Below the pieces are notes generated by a model. It did no database searches. It worked only from the letters and a program-made list of their open reading frames with translations, and was not told the origin of the DNA. Shown in pieces: positions 1 through 11,425 of a stretch of DNA of 64,000 nucleotides. The position numbers and the translations under genes are program-made. Position 1 is the first letter of the stretch, and the number at the start of each line of letters is the position of its first letter. Source of the stretch: Anniella stebbinsi (Eukaryota > Chordata > Lepidosauria > Squamata > Anniellidae); NCBI GenBank assembly GCA_029215795.1, contig JARDYH010000007.1, positions 93,077,263 to 93,141,262 on the forward strand. The letters are read 5' to 3'.

Positions 1-414
1 CATGCTAAACTAGTCTAAGCAGCTGGAGTTGCAGACCAAACTTTATGAGTTGGGAAGCAGCTCCTCAGCCAACTCCAATCCCACTATCAAAACTAGAGCT
101 GTGCAATTTGGCAGTCCAAATTGGCCGATTCAACTCAGGCACCTTGGAACTGCCCTGGCCCACTTTGTATTTAGAAAAAGCCATTTCCAGCCACCGTGGT
201 TTACAACAGTATATCTATGGCAGGCCAAAGGGACTTTCCAGGAGGATGGGCAGCTTGCCAGCGCATGCAGAGGGTAAGTCCCGTGGGTGGGTGGGATGTA
301 GTGAGTGGCCATTGGGCCGAGGCAGCCCAATCTAGTCCTGAACTGGATTTAGGTAGAGGCAGACCAAATCAGCCCACTTTGACTCAGATTTGGAGTTTGG
401 GACCAAAGCTGTGC

Positions 415-590
415 GCAACCCTAATCTCAATAATCTTCACAACAACCCTGCAAGGTAGATCCAAATTATTATTTGTACATTTCAGTAAAATGGGGACGGG
501 GGTGAGGGAGAGAGAATCAGTTTGGCTTACCTCAAGCTCCTTTGTGAGTTTATAGAGGAAGTGAGATTTGAACGCATAGGACAGCCTTCC
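415..590 (-). mobile_element. MIR/CORE-SINE-like fragment
   Basis: On the minus strand the stretch around 430-460 gives the widely conserved 'gggttgttgtgaag' type core that follows a 'cctcatctgtaaaatgggg'-type segment (here 'cagtaaaatggggac' on the plus strand). It ends near 'gagatttgaacgc'. This arrangement is typical of MIR/CORE-SINE relics. It is old and diverged, and there is no coding capacity. Confidence 0.5.
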
Positions 591-660
591 ACAACCTGGT
601 GCCCTCCAGATGTGTTAAACTACAACTCCTATCATCCCCAGCCAGCAGGGCCATTTTCAG
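588..660. repeat. Dispersed short repeat, 'tggtgccctccagatg' family
   Basis: The motif 'ctggtgccctccagatg' followed by 'ctacaactcctatcatcccc' and 'agccagcagggcca' is one I recognise as a very common interspersed repeat of squamate genomes. Only a short fragment is present here. The class is uncertain. Confidence 0.45.
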
Positions 661-1099
661 CTCAGTCTCTAGACTCCAATCCCATTGGGACTTACTTCTG
701 AGTAGATAACACCAAGCTCTGCTAGCCTCTATGCTACTCTACCACTCAAAGATTTCTTGTACAAACCCTTTTGAATAGGAGATGCACCCCTGTTAACTGG
801 GAAGATGGGGGTAAGCAGGCATATAGATCTCCCCCCTGCAGGCACCAAAATGTCTTGAGCTGGCCCTGGTCAGAGTTGACTTGAATAAATACATATACAG
901 AGGTAAGATGGTCCTCTTCAGTAAAATCTTGGTCTAGGGTTGCAGCGCCATCCGACTACAGAAATCTTCCGTGATTCCTCCTATAGGTTTTAGCTAATTA
1001 ATCCGAGAGCTGTTCTAAAGCAAGAAACATTCTGCACTTAGATGGTCTAGCAGGCATTGCCCTATAAGAGAAACACACACTCTCAGTCTGAGGGGGTCA

Positions 1100-1480
1100 T
1101 CATAGAATAGTAGAGTTGGAAAGGGCCTATAAGGCCATCGAGTCCAACCCCCTGCTCAATGCAGGAATCTACCTCAAAGCATCCCTGACAGATGGCTGTC
1201 CAGCTGCCTCTTGAAGGCCTCTAATGTGGGAGAGCCCACCACTTCCCTAGGTCATGGGTTCCATTGTCATATTGCTCTAACAGTCAGGAAGTTTTTCCTG
1301 ATGTCCAGCCGGAATCTGGCTTCCTGTAACGTGAGCCCATTATTCCGTGTCCTACACTTTGGGATGATCAAGAAGAGATCCTGGCCCTCTCCTGTGTGAC
1401 AATCTTTCAAGTATTTGAAGAGTGCTATCATGTCTCCCCTCAATCTTCTCTTCTCCAGGCTAAACATGCCCTCTTTTCTT
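1100..1480 (-). mobile_element. CR1 LINE, 3' end fragment
   Basis: The plus strand begins 'catagaatagtagagttgg' and continues through 'gagtccaaccccctgctcaa' and 'tgtctcccctcaatcttctc'. This is the reverse complement of the CR1 3' region, whose 3' end normally carries short ATTCTATG repeats. The element is therefore on the minus strand with its 3' end at about 1100. It is heavily 5'-truncated, which is usual for CR1, and holds no intact ORF. Confidence 0.8.
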
Positions 1481-2409
1481 CCCGCTTGTGAAGAAAGAGG
1501 AAGTATCGTGGAACAGAAGCGCAGGGGGAAGGGAAGCAATGGTAAAGAAACATGACTCCCCCCCCCAGCTTATGAAGCTGTAAGGAAACAAGGGCAGAAT
1601 GCCTGTTTTAAAATGAAGCTTTGACATCTGCAATTTTTATAAGTACTTGTATAAAAAACAATGGTTCATGAGGTTTTTAAAAAAAAACAACAACTGTGGC
1701 CTGATTAAATGGGGGAGCACCTATTTAGACAATTAAGGGTGTGATCCTGTGCATGTTTAGACTGGGGGGGGGAAGGGGGGAAAGTCCAATTCCCAGTATT
1801 CTGAGAGTTCTAGGGCTTTTTTCCTACCTAAACATGCACAGGATTGCATCCTAAAAGTGTATTTTCCATTGCTTAAGGTAACAAATTGATTTAACCCTGC
1901 AGCCTTAACTGCTGCAAACCCCCTCTGCCCATCCGAGGCTCACCTTGCACCTGCCCCCCCCCCTGCTCCATTGCTGGCACATCATCCCGGCTCTCTCTGG
2001 AAGCAGCCAAGTCCTTGCACTTCAGAAGCTTTTGCCCCAGTAAGCTGGCAGGAATTGACACCATCAGCTCAGCAGCCCAAGAAACACTTAGCAGCTAAAC
2101 AGAGAGTTTCCTGGTATCAGCAGGGCTCTTCGGCAGCCAGTGCACCCCTCCCCCCCAGTTTGTTGACTATCTCATGACACAGGACTGGATGTCAGCTGGC
2201 CCACGTACAGGGAAAGAGAGATAAGCCTGTACGCTGGAGCAGAGCAGTATTTCTCCAATGCTTCCCACTTCTGTCGATGCCGAAACCTTTGCTTCTAAGG
2301 CCAGTCACATGCCGCCTCTGTGCCTTGAAGCAAGAAATCTCTCTTTTGTTGCCTCTTTGAAAAGAGGGGAAGACCAGTTACTGGAAGCTGACAAGCCACA
2401 TGACAGCTT
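1481..2409. other. Non-coding flank
   Basis: I see no gene here. Poly-A and poly-C/G runs occur near 1676-1690 and 1766-1780. An imperfect inverted repeat pairs 'ctgtgcatgtttagac' near 1750 with 'taaacatgcacaggattgc' near 1830, which suggests a small inverted-repeat element of about 100 bases. Short ORFs have no recognisable content. Confidence 0.5.
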
Positions 2410-2570
2410 ACTGTGGCTTGTCATGTCATGTGAACCCAGACAGCAGAGGTTGTTTGAAGGTTAGATAACCCTCAAATAACACATGGCTTGTTTTAGGGTT
2501 ATTTGAGGGTTGTATAACCCTCAGACAGCCCCAATGACCTGGGTTCATACAGTATAATAAGCCCCAACAA
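2410..2570. mobile_element. Small inverted-repeat DNA element (MITE-like)
   Basis: The ends 'catgtcatgtgaacccag' (from about 2421) and 'ctgggttcatacagtata' (to about 2555) are imperfect inverted repeats. An inner inverted pair 'aaccctcaaataac'/'gttatttgagggtt' (about 2468-2515) makes a hairpin. Related 'ctgggttca' elements recur near 3640, 25100, 26010 and 45000. No ORF is present, so it is non-autonomous. A hAT relationship is only a guess. Confidence 0.5.
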
Positions 2571-3635
2571 GCCAGGCACCTATGGGCACCATAGAAAAAT
2601 TGTGTCCACAGATGGTGTGACAGTCCTCACAGGTAAATTAGCCCACAGTGGGCTGTTGTGACATGCAAACAGGCAGCCTTTCTTCCCACATTTAGAAATG
2701 CACTTTTTAAAAACACAGGCTAATGAGTTGCTGCTTCTCGCAACACTGAATAACATTTCACTGTACCGCTGCTTCTAGTTTTATAATAACATCTTTTGCA
2801 TTGTGTATTTTGTTCTGATGCTTTTATCTGTTTTAATTGATTCTAGTGATAGATGTTTATATCTGTATATGTTTTACACATTTGTAAGGTGCATTGGAAA
2901 TTAATATTAGAGAAAAACAAGGCAGAATTTAATAAATGGGAAGCCCATGTCGCCATCTTGAGTTTCAAGAGGGATGGAAGGTGGGATATAAATGTAATAA
3001 ATAAATAAAATAGAATAAATACATTTGTGGAAGAAAGGATTCCAGGCTCAGTTTGTTTGCAAAAGCAGCCCCACTGCAAACAGTAATGCAGGATATGGTG
3101 ATGTAGTTTGCATTGAGGCACACTTGTGCCTCGCAACATAAATGTGGAATTGATCAGGACTCCCACAAGCAGCAACTGTGGCCAATGGAAAACAAACCAA
3201 AATGGAAAGTTGGGTTTCAAAGCTAGCAACGAACGAGCGTCATTTTTAAAGAGCAATTATCTCCCTCCACCAAACGATGTAATAGAGATACTCTAATTAC
3301 AAGGCGCAGCTATTAGACAATTGGGGATTGTAAAGTTAGCTTTTAGCCGCACAGTTAAAAGGCACTCTTGCTCTCTTATTTATCTAAATGAATATCCCAC
3401 TGCATATGCCAAAAAGATTGTCAGGATGGCTTACAAATAAATAATAAAACTACCATTAAAATATTCATAGAATAATGATTTATACTAGTTAAACTTTACT
3501 ATGCATAATCAGTTAAAAACAAGCCCAACTCACATCCTGGAGGCTGGAATTAAATAGTCTTTTTGGAAGCTGAGAGTGGAATTTACCCACCATACCTTCC
3601 TGGGACATGACTCTAGGGGTGCTGTGAATGATCTG
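2571..3635. other. Non-coding flank with a SINE/LINE 3' tail
   Basis: No gene is recognised. At about 2965-3012 the sequence 'ggtgggatataaatgtaa' followed by ATAA repeats is the typical 3' tail of squamate SINE/L2-type retroposons. The rest is AT-rich. Confidence 0.5.
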
Positions 3636-3930
3636 AAGCAGCCAGTGACCAGATTCACATGATCACCACAGCCCCAGGGCTTACTTCATCCACAATGGGT
3701 TGTGGTGTGTGCCAGCTGCCAAATTAAATATGCATAGCCGCAGCACAGGTTATTCTAGGCTTTCCAAGTCTTGTTTAATTCTCACATAACCCACGCCACA
3801 GTGCATTGCATACACAGTGCATTGCATTTGTAGCTTGCATATTCAAAATGGCTGTCAGCACACACCAGAACCTGCTGTGGCTTAGATAAGCCACAGGGGG
3901 CTGCACTGATTGTGTGAACAGGACTTTTCT
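3636..3930. mobile_element. MITE-like inverted-repeat fragment
   Basis: 'ccagattcacatgatcacc' near 3650 is an approximate inverted match to 'gattgtgtgaacagg' near 3910. The enclosed segment is about 260 bases and has no coding capacity. It resembles other local elements whose ends carry a 'ggttca-cacgat' motif. Confidence 0.3.
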
Positions 3931-4734
3931 GGGGAACGAATTGAAGCTTAATCTGGACAAGACAGGGGTACTGTTGGTTGCAGGGCATGGCAGTCTGGTG
4001 GGGGGCTGAGACCTTTTTGGATGTGGTTATATTCGTCCTGAAACAACAAAGCTGCTGCTTGTACATACAGCGTTCCTCGACTCAGCACTACTCCTGTATA
4101 CCCAGCAGTGCTTTCAGATAAGGCTTTTTGTGCACAATTGCCCTCCCTCATTCACAGAATTTTGCAGAGGATCCAAACAACACCGTTGAAATACACAAGA
4201 CAGAGGGACGTTTTGGCGACAGTATTGATTGTGGAACAGACTCCCCATGAAAGTATGCCTGGCCCGTCACTTTTAATTTCTATTCCCATAAGCTTTCCAG
4301 AAGGTGTCTTTTTTATTTTGTTGATGACACCTTAAGCCATCGTTCTTTTATTTTGTTCCTTTGTTGCATTCATTGGATTATTTGTAACCATTCTGGGTGT
4401 ATAGAAAGGTGGGCTGTAAATTGGAGGTGATGGATGTGTTGGGCCTGTGGGACATTGAGATGATCCAGGGATGTCTTCATGGGCATGAATCCCTGAGTGT
4501 ACTGCAATGAGGAGGATTCAGCATGTATCCAGGAATCCCCCAAGGCTGACATGGAATTCAGATTTTCGCTTTTTTACAGGACATCCAAGGTGGAAAGAAT
4601 GAACCCTACCTTGGTGGCCTTCCTAATCTTCCCTGCCTGCTTATATATGCAATGTACCCAACAAAAAGTGCTATTCTAAGAGTTCCATCACATCAGCAGT
4701 TTAACGTACTCTTGCCATGTCTGGTATCTGGTTT

Positions 4735-6000
4735 TGCATCACAGGACTCACATGACATGGACAAGGTGCTTGGACAGGTTCGTGCAACCACCTCCACATT
4801 GGATCCTTGCCCCTCTTGGCTTATAAAAGTTAGCAGGGATGGAACAGCTGCCTGAGCCAGAGAAGTGATTAATGCCTCTCTGTGAGAGGGAGTGGTCCCA
4901 GACTGTCTGAAAGAGGCAGTACTGAGACCACTCCTGAAGAAAGCTTCCCTGGACCCAAAAAATCTTAATAACTTTAGGTCGGTGGCAAATGTTCCATTGC
5001 TGGGCAAGGTCCTGGAGCGGGTGGTTGCAGGCCAACTCCAGACATTCTTGGATGATACTGATTATCTGGATCCATTTCAGTCGGGTTTCAGGCCTGGTTT
5101 TGGCACAGAAACAGCCTTGGTAGCCCTGTATGATGACCTATGTCAGGAGAAAGACAGGGGGAGTATGACTCTGTTGATTCTCCTTGATCTCTCAGCGGCA
5201 TTTGATACCATCGACCATGGTATCCTTCTAGCACGACTGGCTGAGTTAGGAGCGGGAGGCACTGCATTGCAATGGTTCCGCTCCCACTTGATGGGTCGGC
5301 TCCAGAAGGGACATTGCTTGGCCCCATGGATTCTCCAGTATGGGGTTCCACAGGGGTCAGTCTTGTCCCCCATGCTGTTCAACATCTACATAAAACTGTT
5401 GAGTGCAGTCATCCGGAGTTTTGGAGTGCGTTGTCATCAGTACGCTGAAGACACACAGCTCTACTTCTTTTCATCTTAATCAGGTGAGGCTGTGGATGTG
5501 CTGAACTAGTGCTTGGCTGTGACAATGGACTGGATGAGAGCTGAAACTCAATCCAGACATGACTGAGATGCTGTTAGTGGGGGGTTCTTCTGACCGGATG
5601 GAGGGTGTTCAACCTGTTCTGAATAGAGTTACACTCCCCCTGAAGGATCAGGTTCGTAGCTTGGGAGTTCTCCTAGAACCATCTATGTCACTTGAGGCTC
5701 AGGTGGCCTCGGTGGCACGGAGTGCCTTCTACCAACTTTGGTTGGTGGCCCAGATATGCTCCTATCTGGACCGAGATAACCAGGCTTCAGTTGTCTATGC
5801 TCTGGTAACCTCCAAGTTAGATTACTGCAATGTACTCTACGTGGGGCTGCCTTTGAAGATGGTTCAGAAGTTGCAGCTTGTGCAAAATGCAGCAGCCAGA
5901 TTGGTAACAGGGACCAGAAGGTTCGAACATATAAGACTGATTCTGGCCCGCTTGCATTGGCTGCCTGTATGTTTCCAAGCCTAATTCAAGGTGCTGGTTT
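4735..6000 (+). pseudogene. L2-clade LINE reverse transcriptase, broken
   Basis: The readable frames at 4892-5479 and 5559-5984 carry reverse-transcriptase blocks of the L2/CR1 group: 'FRSVANVPLLGKVLERV', 'LDPFQSGFRPG', 'LDLSAAFDTIDHGIL', 'YGVPQGSVLSPMLFNIY', then 'LDYCNVLYVGLP' and 'LHWLPV' in the next frame. The catalytic pair box reads YAED instead of YADD, and a stop follows at 5479. The N-terminal endonuclease is missing (5'-truncated). The copy is inactive; it would have copied its own RNA during target-primed reverse transcription. Confidence 0.85.
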
Positions 6001-6445
6001 TAACCTATAAGGCCTTCCATGGCTTGGGACCACAATACCTGATGGAACACCTTTCCTGACATGAACCTACCCATACACTATGCTCAACATCAAAGCTCCT
6101 CCTCTGGGTGCCTACTCTGAGGGAAGCTCAGAGGATGGCAACAAGGGAGAGGGCCTTCTCAGTGGTTGCCCCCCAATTTTGGAATGATCTCCCCAATGAG
6201 GCTCACCGGGCGCCAACATTGTTATCTTTTTGGCACCAGGTCAAAACTTCTCTTTTCTCCCAGGCATTTTAACAGCTTAAGTTGAGGTTTTAACTGACTT
6301 TTTGGCCAGGCTTAAAAGTTTAAAATATTTTAAATATCAGCTGTTTTATGTTTTTAAACTTTGTATACTGACTTTTTAATGTTCAATCTTTTAGTTTTTG
6401 TAAACCTCCCAGAGAGCTTCAGCTATGGGGCGGTATATAAATGTA

Positions 6446-6488
<43 letters not shown>

Positions 6489-6490
6489 TT
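6000..6490 (+). mobile_element. L2 LINE 3' UTR with (AAT)n tail
   Basis: The region downstream of the RT relic still encodes end-of-ORF vestiges. It then runs into 'gcggtatataaatgtaa' and about 13 TAA units (6446-6487). This is the typical end of squamate L2-type LINEs and defines the plus-strand 3' end of the insertion. Confidence 0.75.
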
Positions 6491-6803
6491 GCTCCTGTCT
6501 TGCACCCATCTCGCCTCTTTTCCTCCATTTTGCGTATTATTTTGGTGTGGAGAAAGTCTGGATTATTTCCCCCAAGCGGATTTAATGAGCTCTTAAGGCT
6601 CCATGTATTGTCCTCTCGCTTTTTCCTTTCTTGAGGGTGTGTGCTTCGAGATAAGGGGCGGGCGGAGTGGAAGAGTGGAAGAGCAAACAAGCGAAAGGGT
6701 TCACGGCACAGCGCAATTCCACAAACCCACGTGAAAGGGACCATCTAATTGATGCACTTATGAAACGGAGGTAAAAAAAAAAATTGGTGTGATGGAGCCC
6801 GAA

Positions 6804-8764
6804 GATGTTGAGAGTTCATAGTACACTTCCATGGCTGCTCTGCGGAACTCAAGTTCCTTTGTTTGCGTTACCCTTGAATCCCACCCTTCTAAGCAGCTCT
6901 ACTATTGCCAGAACTGGCAAGGCCCAGGCCTGCTTTGTTTTGGCAGTGTAACTAATCCACATTTCTTCCAAACACTCATGTGTCACACATGGGCCACCTT
7001 TCTTTCCTGAAAGATGGGAGGGGGCAATGCTCAGTTTGATGTGGGGGTGGGGGAATCATTAGAAATGAAATTAGAGATTCCTGTAATAACAAGTTATCTT
7101 TTTTTGGTACAGTTCTCCACCCCCACTCCCACTCCATTGTTCCACATGCCTTGTGTTAAAAATGACTCAATTAAATGGCTTGCTTTTGCAATTAAGGATA
7201 ACTATCAAGCTTGAAGAGCATTATAAAGTCTGCCTTTTTGTTACCATATAAATAAATCCATGCTGTAAAATCCAGGGTCACTTAAAAAAGTTATGTGGCT
7301 ATATTTAAATATTGTTTCCAGCAAATCAAACACTTGCATTATGACAAGAGACTTGGTATATTTCCGACAGCTGGTTTTATTAAAGTCACTTCCTCCAAAG
7401 GCCTAGTACAGTTAGCGCTAGCCATTAGCTGTCCAGCAGAAACATGTCAAAAGGCACTTGTGCTGGACTAGATGGATCCTTGGTCTGATCCAGCATGGCT
7501 CTTCTCATGTCCACTAGAGCCGAGTGCAGTTTGTGCTACATCCCCCTCCTGCCTTTGGAATTTTTCTTCTGAACATTCTATGACATCATAGCAACTCAAC
7601 TAATGACTTTGTGGGGAGGTAGAGCAGCCTTTGCCCTTGCCTTGTCCTTTTTTGTCTACAGGTGTGAGTGGTCATTTGGTCTTCATTTTGCAGTGGTAGT
7701 TTGAGGGGGGGTGCAATTTTTATCTGCTTTTACTATGGCTTTATGAATGGGGGTGGTTTTAGTGTGGAAGAATTCTGAATGATTTTGTTTAGCATGAATT
7801 GTCTTAATATCCAGCAGACCTCTTCCTCCTTCTTTCCTGCTGATATTCTTTCAACGCATGAGTTGGGGTGGAGCATGCAGTGTTTCATGAGCTCAGTGCA
7901 ATTGAGTCTGTTTATTTCTTCAAGTTCAGTGCGAGACGAGTGTATGATTCCGCATGAGTATGTGGGGATGGGTTTTGTGTAGGTGGTGATGGCTTTGAAA
8001 ATGTTTTTAGAGTTGAATTTAAATTTTAGGATTTGTGATAAGCAGTTTTATATTGCATTCTTAGTGGAGTTTTTACTGTGGAGTTATTATTATTATTATT
8101 ATTGTTACTACAAAAAACTTAACGAGGGAAAGACAGAACAGCTGCACTGGGAGCACTAGGATCTTTTCATCTGGAAGCATGCTTGGCTATTGACACTGGG
8201 AGTGTGCCATCCACTCTCACCCATCCTTTCTCTGTGCCAAGATTAGTTGCTTGAGGCAACTGGATCTATTTGCTATGCAGGTACCTTCCTGCAGTACATC
8301 CACTTTCTGCTTCTGACATGCCACAGCCTGGATTGTATAGGCTGATTTGGGGTAGGGGGAGAGAGGCATTTTGCTACAGCACAGGGAACTGGACTAGATA
8401 GCCTTTCGGCCACTCTCAAACTAGGATTTTACTAACACAATGCTTCATTTCGACACCAAGTGAAAACATGGCGCTTTATCAAAGTCTTTAAAGGCTAAAT
8501 TCTCCATGGTCACACATAATTTTAATTGCTTTTTTTTTTACTGCTTTTAATTTAACAATTTAATACTTTTTAAGCTGCATGTATTTGTTTACATTGTTCT
8601 GATTTTATCTGTACACTGCCCTGAGATCCCAGTGATATAGGACGGAATAAGAATGTTTTAATAAGTAAATAAATATTGCACAATTCTGTAAGATACCAGC
8701 TGTTGTAAGCTAGGTTTTGCAACTTTTTCCTAACCTCAATGAAGCTCCAGGGGTGCCTCTTCAA
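6804..8764. other. Non-coding flank with SINE tails
   Basis: No gene is recognised. At 7445-7515 'gctggactagatggatcc' and 'ctgatccagcatggctctt' form the 3' half of a tRNA-headed SINE family common in squamates. A similar 'ggaactggactagatag' trace lies near 8388. A short (TTA)n run sits at about 8086-8104. A 'ctgtacactgccctgag' to 'aagtaaataaat' SINE/L2 tail lies at about 8610-8672. Confidence 0.5.
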
Positions 8765-8821
8765 GCTCTATCACACTAGTAATCTATCACACACTCACCA
8801 TGCCAGGTATGTGGTTTTGCA

Positions 8822-8939
8822 GTGCAGTAGTCACATGACGTTGATGCTGTCCTGCACTCATTTCGCCTCTTCCCCTTCATGTGCAGTAGTCACATGACGT
8901 TGACGCTGTCCTGCACTCATTTCGCCTCTTCCCTTTCAT
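8822..8939. repeat. 59-bp tandem duplication
   Basis: Bases 8822-8880 and 8881-8939 are two head-to-tail copies starting 'gtgcagtagtcacatgacgt'. They differ at about two positions. The duplication is local and is absent from the split copy, so it arose after that copy diverged. Confidence 0.9.
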
Positions 8940-9674
8940 TTTTCGTTTTAATTTGGAGCAGGGAAAATCTGGGTTTTCCCCCTCCATGCACAATAAAGCC
9001 GCTTCTCCCTCCCGTGTATTGCTGTCCTTGCGCTCTATCGGACCATCCCATTTTTTGTTGGGGACATGTGTGTTGAAGGGTGGTCTCGCTGACAAAAGAG
9101 GAGGGTGGGGTGGTTCTCTACTCAACCATGAAGGGGGAGAGAGAGAGAGCGCCTGAAGGCAAGTGAGGCTGCTGCCGCTCGTGCCCGGGACTCAGTCCCT
9201 ATTCAATTCTATGTTCTTACTCCTCAGTAGGCATGTCTAGGTTTCCTAACCAGGGGTACATTTTCACCTTAGAAGAAATGGGGGAGGGGAACCAAAAGAA
9301 ACTGCAGCTAAGCATGGGCACACTGGGACCGGGGGGGGTGGGGGGGTGGGGTGGCAGTTCATCCTCACACCTCCCTAGAACTGCAAAGCTTCGCAGTTAA
9401 AGACTTGTTTTTAAAAAAATGGATCGAGGCACGGGCACGCCGGTACCCGAGCTGCAGTGCATGTTCGCTCCTCCTCCCCGTAAACCTTTCCCAAGCCAAG
9501 CAGCAACAACAGTCTCAGCCCGTGCTCCCACCTGCTTCCTACAAATGGCCTCCCTTGCTTCCCTCCATGGAGTTTGTTTAATATGATCTTAGGGGAAAGC
9601 TAGTGTGTTGTTTTACCGTAATTGCGCAGTTTCAGGCTACCATACTATTGTATTTGTGCAGAAATAAATATATG

Positions 9675-9675
<1 letters not shown>

Positions 9676-9706
<31 letters not shown>
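9676..9706. repeat. (TA)n microsatellite
   Basis: About 14 uninterrupted AT units lie inside the DNA transposon copy. Confidence 0.95.
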
Positions 9707-9709
<3 letters not shown>

Positions 9710-9954
9710 AAATTAACTGAAGGGGGAAGGAGACCGTAGTGGGCAGGGTGGGATATTTCGCCAGCATAGTAGCGATACAGGTGAAAAGATACATGAGCAC
9801 AACGCACAGACGTGAAAGTGCCCAGTGCTTGACTCGCTAAGGAAACGGAGGGGGAAACCGAGGATGCAAACCAGGAAAAGAAGTAGGTGTGATGGAGCCC
9901 TTCATACACAATATGTCTAGCTGAAAATGCTAAAGATTGATTCCTACTACTGAA

Positions 9955-11425
9955 CTAATTAAAGCTTTATTGCTTTGAACTTGTTAAAAACAGGTTCCTT
10001 AACATAAAAACAGGGGAATCTGACAAGCTATTCCCAACTCAAGATACATCAGAATTCTCCCCATTTGAGTCAGTCTCTCTTGCTTCACATATTTATTCAA
10101 CTCCCATAAGTATACCATAAAAAATAGAAGAATTCTGCTCACACATACCTTTCCATCAAACACTTCTAGCTCAGGAAGCTAAGCATCAATCTATACAACA
10201 ACCATGGAGAACATTTGTTTTCAGTCTGAGCTGGAAATGGGTTTGCCATAGTCACTGACTGAGGTTTTTGCATTCCACGGCTCAGCCCATTTACAGGACC
10301 AAACAAAACACAAGAGCGACAAATCTGTTTTTCATCCAGGATCTCCCCAATCTCTTAGAAATGTGTGTGTGTCCGAAGTACAGATTAAAAAGGCATGTGA
10401 GTGAGAAGGTGCTAAACTCTCCCCCACTTGTGACTTACCTCTCCAGTCTGTCCACCCTGGGTGATCTCCCCCTACCTGCACACCTCTTTTGCTCTTTGAA
10501 TTGGATTAGCCAGTATTGATGCAATCAACACAAATCTGGGTTTTAATACGCTGATTTGCCACCATCACATCTAGTTTGGCCCTAAAAAGGATCTGAAGGA
10601 AAATACATACAACACAACCTTTTAACAAAGTTTTGCAAGTAGCCACTCAGCAAGCCAATCAGTGTCAATATCATCCTACCAAGGGCTGAGGATAATTTCA
10701 TACCCTTTTGTGTTTCTCCAGTTTTCTGGCCAGGTTCTCCTTGTATCCTTCAGCTTGGCAGGACAATAGAGCTTAACGGTTACACACATGCTTGGTAAAA
10801 ATCATCATCTATTGCTCATGAAGTTCACTTCACCATAAGCAATGGATAAAGGCATGCCACAGAACAAGGATTTTGCAAATCAAGAACTGTTTTTTTTAAA
10901 AGCAAGTATAAAAAAAAGATCCTTGTTGCAAAAGTAAAAGCACAGATACAATATTGGGGTTCCCTTTTCTCCCACACTTCTTTCCTGAGATAAATTCTAA
11001 ATTTCACTAGAAGAGGGCTGCCATACCATCATTTCCTCAAAGGCCACTTTCCCCTTCTTTGCATTCTGTTGAAACATCACCTTTCTGGGAAAAATAACAG
11101 GAAGTGTTTTCATCACATAACCTTTATCATTGTTCTTCAGTTATATCTCTCTTGATTACTTGGCCACAGTCATGAATTAGATGAGATTGTTTAGGATAGC
11201 TAAGTGTTACATATTGACTACCCCTAATAGACAGAATACACCCCAAGCCATCTTGCTCTGTGGGCACATATACATTATTAAGTTATACACAGCTCTGGTG
11301 AAAGCTGTGGCCTCTTTTCAGATAATTATGAAAGGGTTTTTTTTTCCTCTTCCCCCCACCCGATTAAACTTTCCCAAAGTACACTTTGTTTCTTGCAAGA
11401 ACACTCACTTAAGAGTACAGAGATA
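9955..11425 (-). other. Probable 3' UTR of the SPOCD1-like gene
   Basis: This lies directly downstream of the gene's stop codon on the minus strand. Minus-strand AATAAA hexamers (TTTATT on plus) occur at about 10088 and 9966; the latter sits in 'aagctttattgc' and would give a UTR of about 1.4 kb. No repeat signature is obvious, which fits a retained UTR. The cleavage site is not directly visible. Confidence 0.5.

Larger units (their letters stand above)
4679..6803. mobile_element. Non-autonomous DNA transposon split by an L2 LINE
   Basis: The left part (4679-about 4755: 'gagttccatcac', then 'ctggtatctggttttgca' and 'tcacatgaca') and the right part (6489-6803: 'cctgtcttgcacccat' to 'gtgtgatggagccc') both align by eye to the continuous element at 8765-9901. 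The terminal inverted repeats read 'gttccatcaca' and 'tgtgatggagc'. The L2 LINE lies between the two parts, so the DNA transposon was present first. Confidence 0.6.
8765..9901. mobile_element. Non-autonomous DNA transposon, second copy
   Basis: The ends 'gctctatcacac' (8765) and 'gtgtgatggagc' (to 9898) are inverted repeats with 11 of 12 matching. The internal 'ttgcagtgcagtagtcac' and 'cctgcactcatttcgcc' match the split copy at 4679-6803. No transposase is visible. A 59-bp tandem duplication (8822-8939) and a (TA)n tract (9676-9705) lie inside. Confidence 0.55.

Noticed and set aside
6425..6634. Poly-Asn ORF
   Set aside because: Translation of the L2 (TAA)n tail.
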